Shown: positions 1 through 5,026 of the stretch, one piece after another
Numbering within the stretch: the stretch's first letter is position 1
How the letters are laid out: each line of letters opens with the position of its first letter
Origin: an uncultured Clostridia bacterium
GTDB lineage: Bacteria > Bacillota > Clostridia > UBA1381
Direction: 5' to 3'
Assembly: GCA_905236685.1 (NCBI GenBank)
Contig: CAJOPD010000109.1
Location: forward strand, 1-5,026
Length of the DNA stretch: 5,026 nucleotides
Translations under genes and position numbers: made by a program
Notes under the pieces: model-generated
What the model was told of the DNA's origin: nothing
Databases searched by the model: none
The model's input: only the letters and a program-made list of their open reading frames with translations

Positions 1-1473
1 ATTGAGGAGCAGACCTTGGCAAACACCTACCTTGCGGTTGAACATAATCTGGAAATTGTTCCCGTTATCAACAAAATAGACCTGCCGAGCGCCAACCCCG
101 AGAACGCAATCCGCGAAATTGAGGACATAATCGGCATACCTGCCGAAGATGCCCCGCGCGTTTCCGCAAAAACAGGACTGAATGTTGAGGAGGTTTTGGA
201 GGCGATTGTAAACAAAATCCCCGCGCCCACAGGAGACAGCGGAGCGCCTTTAAAATGCCTTATTTTCGACTCTTATTATGACAGCTACAAGGGCGTTATC
301 GTGTATGTGAGGGTTAAGGACGGCACCTTGAAGGCGGGCGACAGAATACGAATGATGGCGACAGGCGCGGAATTTGATGTTGTTGAGGTAGGAACAATGC
401 ACCCCAGCGGTTTAAAACCGACGGGGGTTTTGTCCGCCGGCGATGTCGGTTATATCGCCGCGAGCATAAAATCTATCCGTGACACGCGCGTTGGCGATAC
501 GGTCACAAAATGCGATTTTCCCGCAGGGGAGGCTCTGCCGGGATACAAGAAAGTAAACCCTATGGTTTACTGCGGAATTTATACGGCGGACGGCGCGCAG
601 TATGAGGACTTGAAAGAAGCGCTTGCAAAGCTTCAACTAAATGATGCGTCCCTTATGTTTGAGCCGGAAACATCAATTGCTTTGGGCTTTGGTTTCAGGT
701 GCGGATTTTTGGGGCTTTTGCATATGGAAATCATACAGGAGCGATTGGAAAGGGAATACAATCTCGACTTGGTAACAACAGCACCGAGCGTTATATATAA
801 GGCACATAAAACGAACGGCGAAATCGTGATGGTTTCAAACCCTGCAAACCTACCCGAAGGCTCAGAGCTTGACTATATGGAGGAGCCTATGGTGAGGGCG
901 GATATTATGGTGCCTGTTGATTTTGTCGGAAATGTTATGGACTTGTGCCAGGAGCGGCGCGGTATCTTCAAAAATATGACTTATATTGAAACAACAAGGG
1001 TGCAGATACATTACGAATTGCCGCTTAACGAGATAATTTATGACTTTTTTGACGCATTAAAGTCAAAAACAAAGGGGTATGCGTCTTTCGACTATGAAAT
1101 GAAGGAATATATGCGTGCCGATTTGGTAAAGCTTGATATTTTGATAAACGGCGAAATGGTTGACGCGCTTTCCTTTATCGTGCATAAAGACAGCGCCTAT
1201 AAAAGAGGCAGAAAAATGGCGGAAAAGCTCAAAGAGTCTATCCCGCGCCAGCTTTTTGAAGTGCCTATCCAAGCCGCAATCGGCTCCAAGATTATCGCCC
1301 GCGAAACAGTAAAGGCTATGCGCAAAGATGTTTTGGCGAAATGCTATGGCGGCGATATAACCCGTAAAAAGAAGCTTTTGGAAAAACAAAAGGAAGGGAA
1401 AAAGCGAATGCGTCAGGTAGGAAATGTGGAAATTCCGCAGGAGGCTTTTATGTCCGTCCTAAAACTCGACTAA
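1..1473 (+). CDS. lepA: Elongation factor 4 (LepA), 5'-truncated
   Basis: LepA/EF4 is a ribosome-bound translational GTPase, implicated in back-translocation, initiation or ribosome assembly. The reading frame is open from base 1. The first residues (IEEQTLANTYLA) match the interior of LepA just after the G3 region, so about 115 N-terminal residues, including the P-loop, switch I and DxPGH motif, lie outside the window. The TTG at 16 is an internal leucine codon, not a start. In fragment numbering, the G4 motif NKID is at 24-27 and the G5 motif SAK at 55-57. Domain II follows (from about residue 80), then the family-typical ALGFGFRCGFLGLLHMEI segment of domain III. The LepA-specific C-terminal domain includes CYGGDITRKKKLLEKQKEGK and the ending IPQEAFMSVLKLD. 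No frameshift is seen and the C-terminus has a normal length. The family assignment is essentially certain; the physiological role is taken from the family. Confidence 0.98.
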   Translation: MEEQTLANTYLAVEHNLEIVPVINKIDLPSANPENAIREIEDIIGIPAEDAPRVSAKTGLNVEEVLEAIVNKIPAPTGDSGAPLKCLIFDSYYDSYKGVIVYVRVKDGTLKAGDRIRMMATGAEFDVVEVGTMHPSGLKPTGVLSAGDVGYIAASIKSIRDTRVGDTVTKCDFPAGEALPGYKKVNPMVYCGIYTADGAQYEDLKEALAKLQLNDASLMFEPETSIALGFGFRCGFLGLLHMEIIQERLEREYNLDLVTTAPSVIYKAHKTNGEIVMVSNPANLPEGSELDYMEEPMVRADIMVPVDFVGNVMDLCQERRGIFKNMTYIETTRVQIHYELPLNEIIYDFFDALKSKTKGYASFDYEMKEYMRADLVKLDILINGEMVDALSFIVHKDSAYKRGRKMAEKLKESIPRQLFEVPIQAAIGSKIIARETVKAMRKDVLAKCYGGDITRKKKLLEKQKEGKKRMRQVGNVEIPQEAFMSVLKLD

Positions 1474-1546
1474 ATATACAAAAATCACAATATATAGTGG
1501 GATAATTATTGAAATATTACAAAAATTATACAATTTTAAAAAAATA

Positions 1547-1575
1547 TTGCTAAAAGTTTTTTAATGTGTTAAGAT
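1547..1575 (+). promoter_or_regulatory. Predicted housekeeping-sigma promoter with extended -10
   Basis: A -35 box TTGCTA (1547-1552) is separated by exactly 17 bases from a -10 box TAAGAT (1570-1575). A TG at 1567-1568 sits one base upstream of the -10 and gives the extended -10 form TGnTAAGAT. Transcription would start near 1582, leaving a leader of about 28 bases before the ATG at 1610. The match is to the SigA/sigma-70 consensus; the start site has not been measured. Confidence 0.75.
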
Positions 1576-1596
1576 GTAGGTATAAGTATATGATAC

Positions 1597-1602
1597 AGGA
1601 GG
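1597..1602 (+). promoter_or_regulatory. Strong ribosome binding site of the SLH gene
   Basis: A perfect AGGAGG lies 7 bases before the ATG at 1610. It supports that start, which also begins a complete signal peptide. The strength of this site and of the promoter fits an abundantly made surface protein. Confidence 0.85.
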
Positions 1603-1609
1603 AAATATT

Positions 1610-3445
1610 ATGAAAAAACTTATGTCAGCGATTATAGCTTTTGCCCTTTCGGTATCGGTTTTGGTTCCGGTATTTGCGGCAGATACATTTAAAGATGTAA
1701 ATTCAAAAAGCTACGAATGGGCGTACAGCTATGTTGAAGATATGGCAGAACGCGGGCTTATAAAGGGCTATGAGGACGGGACATTCAGACCGGGAAATTC
1801 AGTTTCAAGAATGGACGCGTTTGCACTTTTTTCGAGGCTTATGGGCTCAAACAGCGATGTAAACGCTGATTTGCTGGCACAGGCAAAGGAAAAATATGCA
1901 GGTGTTTTGGCGAAATACGGGCTTTCCTACGCTGAGGGCGATATTGCTTTTATGCTTATGCGCGGTGTTTTGACGGAGAACGAGCTTGATACATATTTTG
2001 ACGGCAAGAAAAAGTCAGAGGCTATGCCCAGATATGAGGCGGCAATCCTTATAACAAAGGCTATGCTCGGAGAGCAGGACGCAAAAAATGAAGTTTTGGT
2101 AGATTTGGACTATACAGATGTGTCGGCAATACCGAAAGCGGCTAAGCAGTATGTTTATTATGTGACGCAGAAAGGCATAATGAGCGGTATGGGAGGCGGC
2201 GAGTTTTCTGCCAATACCGATGTTTTAAGGGGTCAGATTGCAGTAATGCTTTCAAAGACGGCTGATGCGACAAACTATACTTTTGACAGTATTACAATAG
2301 ATGAAATAGACGAGGCATCAAAAAATATTTCGATTAAAGATGCTGACGGCAAGGGCTTTACCATAGGATATGACGATGATGCGCGCTTCTTCAAAAACGG
2401 TGAGGCAGTTGCAGCATCACAGTTAAAGGGCGGACAAAAAGCGATTTTAACATATGTTTCTGACGAAAGCGGGACAAGACTTGCATTTGCCGATGTTGCG
2501 GCAAACAGCATTGACGAGAGCAAATCGGTTATCTTTAAGGCATATACAAGCAGCAGCGGAGTTCTCATTATAACCGTTGTTGACCCTGCAAGCGATGCAG
2601 TTCAGAGTTATACTATCAGCAATTCCGCAAGCATAAGCGCTGACGGCAAGGCAGTTAATATAAACAGCCTTAAAGAAGGCGATTATATAACAATAGGTTT
2701 AAGCGGCGATGTTGTTGTCTCGGTAGATGCGATGAAAAAGAGCACAAAGATAGACGCGGTTATCGAAAAGCTGGGAACGCTCGGCACGATTACAATCAGC
2801 TCGGAGAACGCCGAGTTCAACGGAATTACACTGTCGTTATCTCAGAATGCGGCTATTTATAAAAACGGCGATAAGGCAGGATTTTCCGACCTCGGAAGAG
2901 GAGATAAGGCTAAAATCACCTTGGAATACGGTGTGGTTAAAGAGATAAACGCAAACTCTTCAACAAAGACTGTTACAGGCGTTTTGAAGTCGTATACCGT
3001 TTCGGAAGCTCCTACGCTTACCATAAACCGCGACGGAACAAATTATACCTTTGATATTCCTGCAAATGCAGATATCACCTTAAACGGTGAAAAAGTGGCG
3101 CTGTCCGCATTCAATATAGGCAGCAGCATTACCGTTACCGCTGAGAGCGAGGTTGTAAAGAAGATAACCGCTACCGATACATCAGGAACGCTGACAGGCG
3201 ACAAGGTAACGGGTACGGTTGTCGGAGTTTATGACAAAACAATCAATATCCTGAATTCTGACAACGGCGGAGATGTTGTAATAACAATTTCCTGCACCAC
3301 AGCCACAAAGATTATATCTGTTCCTCAGCTCACCGAGTACAGCATTAAAAAGATAAAGAACGGGGACTCTATAATAGCGTATGGCTCATATGCAAGCGGA
3401 ATTTTTGTGGCATCGGGAATTACGGTAACGCCCGCAGCCGAGTAA
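1610..3445 (+). CDS. Secreted S-layer homology (SLH) domain protein with tandem C-terminal repeats
   Basis: This is a predicted exported cell-surface protein of 611 residues. Residues 1-23 form a classic Sec signal peptide: MKK, a hydrophobic core, then VFA before AD at a likely signal peptidase I site. Three SLH modules follow, at about 25-80, 100-155 and 163-219. The first is clear (FKDV, then RGLIKGYEDGTFRPGNSVSR), and the second and third are divergent. SLH modules in the family bind pyruvylated secondary cell-wall polymer, so the protein is probably held non-covalently on the wall. Residues ~222-605 form about five degenerate beta-rich units, most with an NG/DGK turn followed about 10 residues later by a GD or GG turn. 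They loosely resemble small beta-barrel domains such as DUF5666, which I cannot verify. The only cysteine is C562. No sortase motif, catalytic motif or C-terminal membrane anchor is seen. The gene has its own promoter and terminator, so it is probably monocistronic. The SLH call is firm; the function of the repeats is unknown. Confidence 0.93.
   Translation: MKKLMSAIIAFALSVSVLVPVFAADTFKDVNSKSYEWAYSYVEDMAERGLIKGYEDGTFRPGNSVSRMDAFALFSRLMGSNSDVNADLLAQAKEKYAGVLAKYGLSYAEGDIAFMLMRGVLTENELDTYFDGKKKSEAMPRYEAAILITKAMLGEQDAKNEVLVDLDYTDVSAIPKAAKQYVYYVTQKGIMSGMGGGEFSANTDVLRGQIAVMLSKTADATNYTFDSITIDEIDEASKNISIKDADGKGFTIGYDDDARFFKNGEAVAASQLKGGQKAILTYVSDESGTRLAFADVAANSIDESKSVIFKAYTSSSGVLIITVVDPASDAVQSYTISNSASISADGKAVNINSLKEGDYITIGLSGDVVVSVDAMKKSTKIDAVIEKLGTLGTITISSENAEFNGITLSLSQNAAIYKNGDKAGFSDLGRGDKAKITLEYGVVKEINANSSTKTVTGVLKSYTVSEAPTLTINRDGTNYTFDIPANADITLNGEKVALSAFNIGSSITVTAESEVVKKITATDTSGTLTGDKVTGTVVGVYDKTINILNSDNGGDVVITISCTTATKIISVPQLTEYSIKKIKNGDSIIAYGSYASGIFVASGITVTPAAE
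2273..3424 (+). repeat. Five degenerate tandem protein repeats (~75 residues each) in the SLH protein
   Basis: The repeats are visible only at protein level, at residues of roughly 222-298, 302-375, 379-449, 452-522 and 530-605. The recurring landmark is a turn NGEAV (263), DGKAV (345), NGDKA (419), NGEKV (492), followed by a glycine turn KGGQK (273), KEGDY (355), GRGDK (429), NIGSS (502), KNGDS (583). Landmark spacing is 73-82 residues. Each unit then ends in a short strand with an aliphatic-acidic-Ala/Asn pattern, such as VVSVDA, VVKEINA or VVKKITA. The fifth unit lacks a clear NG turn. The DNA shows no obvious near-identical copies, so the duplication is old. Confidence 0.65.
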
Positions 3446-3453
3446 GTTAAACC

Positions 3454-3496
3454 AAAAAAAGTTGCTTTGCCGTAGCTTTGGCAGGGCAACTTTTTT
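3454..3496 (+). terminator. Rho-independent terminator after the SLH gene
   Basis: The left arm GTTGCTTTGCC (3461-3471) pairs with GGCAGGGCAAC (3480-3490). This gives an 11-pair stem (nine Watson-Crick pairs plus two G-T wobbles) and an 8-base loop. It is followed at once by six T (3491-3496) and preceded by seven A (3454-3460) that can extend the stem. The flanking A- and T-runs mean it could also terminate transcription from the other strand. It begins 9 bases after the SLH stop codon. Confidence 0.9.
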
Positions 3497-3502
3497 GTAA
3501 TG

Positions 3503-3507
3503 GGAGG
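3503..3507 (+). promoter_or_regulatory. Ribosome binding site of the AI-2E family gene
   Basis: GGAGG lies 5 bases before the ATG at 3513 and fixes that start. It begins only 6 bases after the terminator T-run, so no promoter fits between the terminator and this site. Confidence 0.8.
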
Positions 3508-3512
3508 TAATT

Positions 3513-4649
3513 ATGGAAAGACTTGAAAAATACGGAAAATGGGTTATGTGGCTCATTTTTGCCGTAATTGTAATTGCAGTTTATAAGACTTTCGACAATT
3601 TTAACAGCATAATCGGGGTAATAAAAACTGCGTGGACGGCGCTTACTCCGTTTGTTATAGGCTTTGTAATTGCCTACATATTCAATATGCCGTGCAAAAA
3701 GCTTGACGCGGGACTGAAAAAAAGCAAATACGGCATTTTAAACAGAAACAGTAAGGCGATAAGTATAGTTTCGGTATATTTTATAGCGGCATTGTTGCTA
3801 ATTATCGTAATACGCTCAATAGTGCCGGCGCTGTATAAAAATATTGTTGACTTGTATTATAATGTTCCTAAATATTTTGACGAGGCGATTTCCGCGCTTG
3901 TCAAATGGCAGCAGAAACACGATATAACGCTGTTTGAAGTGGATAAGCTGACGGCTACAAATGCATTTAACAATATTTTGAGCGGTATTGATATTACGCA
4001 GTTTTCAAAATATGCACAAGGCGTCGTAAAGATAACATCGGGCGCAGTAAATATTATGATAGGCGTAATCGCGTCTGTGTATATGCTGATTGAAAAGGAA
4101 AGAATTATAGCAGGCTGTAAAAGGCTTGTAAGGCTCATTTTCAAGGAGGAAACGGCAGAAAAATTCATAAAAGATGTAACTAAAATAAATGACATATTCT
4201 CAAAATATATATTTTGCCTGCTTTTAGATGCGGTTATGATGACGGTGCTTGCGACAATAATTCTTTCGCTGTTAAGAGTGAAATATGCAATAATCCTGGG
4301 CGCGCTGATTGGCGTGTGCAATTTAATTCCATACTTTGGCGCAATGATAGGCGGCGTTTCGTCAGTTTTGATAACGCTGATAACGGGCGGACTTTTAAAA
4401 GCGGTATGGGCTGCGATAGCGATTGCACTGTTGCAGCAAGTTGACGGCAATATTATAGGCCCGAAAATTATGGGTAATGTCCTGAATATTTCGCCGCTTT
4501 GGATAATTTTTGCCGTAACGCTCGGAGGAGGGCTTTTCGGAATAGGCGGAATGGTTATATCGGTTCCGATTTTTATGGTTTTGAAAATGATTTTTGCCGA
4601 GATAGTGGAGCAAATTGAAACAAGAAAGGCAAACAAGGACAATGAATAA
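3513..4649 (+). CDS. AI-2E family transporter (UPF0118, TqsA/YtvI-like membrane protein)
   Basis: This is an integral membrane protein of 378 residues, a normal length for the family. Hydrophobic segments lie at about 9-25, 40-58, 82-104, 172-193, 232-254, 257-292 (probably two), 293-309 and 325-363. A more polar region at 105-170 separates the N-terminal three from the rest, as is typical. Family landmarks are NLIPYFG (270-276), DGNIIGPKIMG (311-321), P328 and GGGLFGIGGMVISVP (338-352). Members include E. coli TqsA, linked to autoinducer-2 export, and homologues reported as sodium(lithium)/proton antiporters. The substrate here cannot be read from the sequence, and an AI-2 role should not be assumed. 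The start is set by the GGAGG just upstream. The stop overlaps the next gene by 8 bases, suggesting coupled translation. An intrinsic terminator lies directly upstream. Confidence 0.93.
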   Translation: MERLEKYGKWVMWLIFAVIVIAVYKTFDNFNSIIGVIKTAWTALTPFVIGFVIAYIFNMPCKKLDAGLKKSKYGILNRNSKAISIVSVYFIAALLLIIVIRSIVPALYKNIVDLYYNVPKYFDEAISALVKWQQKHDITLFEVDKLTATNAFNNILSGIDITQFSKYAQGVVKITSGAVNIMIGVIASVYMLIEKERIIAGCKRLVRLIFKEETAEKFIKDVTKINDIFSKYIFCLLLDAVMMTVLATIILSLLRVKYAIILGALIGVCNLIPYFGAMIGGVSSVLITLITGGLLKAVWAAIAIALLQQVDGNIIGPKIMGNVLNISPLWIIFAVTLGGGLFGIGGMVISVPIFMVLKMIFAEIVEQIETRKANKDNE

Positions 4650-5026
4650 AGTAGCTGTTCTGGGCGGCGGCGCTTCGGGCATAATGGCGGCAATAACTGC
4701 CGCGAGGGGCGGAAGCCGAGTGGTTTTGCTTGAAAAAAACAAGCGTATAGGCAAAAAGCTTCTTATGACGGGTAACGGGCGCTGTAATCTTACAAATATC
4801 AATGCAAAGGCAGAGGACTATAATTCTGCCTTTGTCCGTGATGCGATAAATAGGTTTTCGGCAAAGGACACAATATACTTTTTTAAGGAGCTGGGGCTTT
4901 TCACCTTTGTTGAGGACGGGGAAAGGGTATATCCTTTGAGCAATCAGGCGGCGGCGGTTTTGGAGGTTTTGCTTCTGGAACTTGTGCGGAGAAATGTGGA
5001 AATAATTTGCGATTTTGATGTATCCA
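4642..5026 (+). CDS. FAD-dependent oxidoreductase, HI0933/YhiN/BaiN family, 3'-truncated
   Basis: The first 128 codons are present, and the gene runs off the window end. The start ATG lies inside the last codons of the AI-2E gene (shared ATGAATAA) in the +1 frame. The protein begins MNKVAVLGGGASGIMAA, a Rossmann dinucleotide-binding turn with GGGASG at residues 8-13 and an acidic residue, E31, placed to bind the adenosine ribose of FAD. GNGRCNLTN at 44-52 is the signature of the HI0933 flavoprotein family, and ERVYPLSNQA (94-103) also fits. Full-length members have about 400 residues. The family includes BaiN, described as a bile-acid dehydroxylation reductase in Clostridium scindens, but most members have no established substrate. 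An AAGGA at 4635-4639 is only 2 bases from the ATG, too close for normal use, so initiation probably relies on coupling to the upstream gene. Family membership is firm; the reaction is unknown. Confidence 0.92.
   Translation, partial: MNKVAVLGGGASGIMAAITAARGGSRVVLLEKNKRIGKKLLMTGNGRCNLTNINAKAEDYNSAFVRDAINRFSAKDTIYFFKELGLFTFVEDGERVYPLSNQAAAVLEVLLLELVRRNVEIICDFDVS

Larger units (their letters stand above)
1474..1609. other. AT-rich intergenic region between lepA and the SLH gene
   Basis: This 136-base gap is strongly AT-rich compared with the flanking genes. It holds the promoter and ribosome binding site of the downstream gene in its last ~65 bases. The first ~70 bases contain only short A/T-only inverted repeats and no GC-stemmed hairpin followed by a T-run, so no intrinsic terminator for lepA can be supported. 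The A/T tracts just upstream of the -35 box (about 1511-1546) could act as an UP element; that is inference. No small ORF with a ribosome binding site was seen. Confidence 0.7.

Noticed and set aside
16..18. TTG as a start codon of a 485-residue protein
   Set aside because: The frame is open upstream to base 1, and the preceding codons (IEEQT) match the interior of LepA, so this is a truncated gene and the TTG encodes leucine.
1522..1537. Inverted repeat AAAATT-ATAC-AATTTT as a lepA terminator
   Set aside because: The stem is 6 A/T-only pairs, there is no following T-run, and such repeats are expected by chance in this AT-rich gap.
2275..2568. 97-codon minus-strand open frame within the SLH gene
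   Set aside because: It is a low-complexity shadow of the plus-strand coding sequence with no independent support.
3462..3500. A promoter for the AI-2E gene overlapping the terminator
   Set aside because: TTGCTT and TTGTAA-like hexamers exist, but none pairs at 16-18 base spacing with a credible -10, and the start site would fall in the ribosome binding site.
3857..4693. 278-codon open frame on the minus strand across the AI-2E gene
   Set aside because: It lies wholly opposite a well-supported gene with family motifs, has an Ile/Pro/Ser-rich composition typical of antisense reading, and matches no family I recognise.
4395..4802. 135-codon minus-strand open frame spanning the AI-2E/flavoprotein junction
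   Set aside because: It overlaps two confident plus-strand genes and shows no recognisable domain or signal.
4642..5026. Assigning bile-acid dehydroxylation (baiN) to the flavoprotein
   Set aside because: No other bai genes are visible and the family is widespread in bacteria without that pathway, so only the family is claimed.
3513..5026. A quorum-sensing (AI-2) module
   Set aside because: The AI-2E family name does not establish the substrate, and no luxS, lsr or sensor gene is present in the window.

Overview
The window reads as ordinary chromosomal DNA from a Gram-positive anaerobe, most likely of class Clostridia. The reasons are the close similarity of the LepA fragment to Firmicutes LepA, strong AGGAGG-type ribosome binding sites, AT-rich intergenic DNA, a secreted protein with S-layer homology (SLH) domains, and a BaiN/HI0933-type flavoprotein. 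Genus cannot be fixed from the sequence. All four genes lie on the + strand, and the first and last are cut by the window edges.

Layout. Positions 1-1473 carry the last ~490 codons of lepA (elongation factor 4). A 136-base AT-rich gap (1474-1609) follows. It has no convincing terminator but holds a good extended -10 promoter and a strong ribosome binding site. These drive a 611-residue secreted SLH protein (1610-3445) with a signal peptide, three SLH modules (the second and third divergent) and about five degenerate tandem ~75-residue beta-rich repeats. A rho-independent terminator (3454-3496) closes this gene. Only 16 bases after its T-tract starts a 378-residue AI-2E-family membrane protein (3513-4649). 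Its last 8 bases overlap the start of an FAD-dependent oxidoreductase of the HI0933/YhiN/BaiN family (4642 to the window end, 3' truncated).

How the genes relate. LepA is a translation factor and has no evident functional tie to what follows. The SLH gene appears to be its own transcription unit, making a cell-wall-anchored surface protein. The AI-2E protein and the flavoprotein look like a translationally coupled pair. No promoter is visible between the terminator and the AI-2E gene, so the pair may be expressed by partial readthrough or from a promoter inside the SLH gene.

I found no RNA gene, mobile element, CRISPR array or clear new defence or metabolic system. The least described element is the repeat region of the SLH protein.
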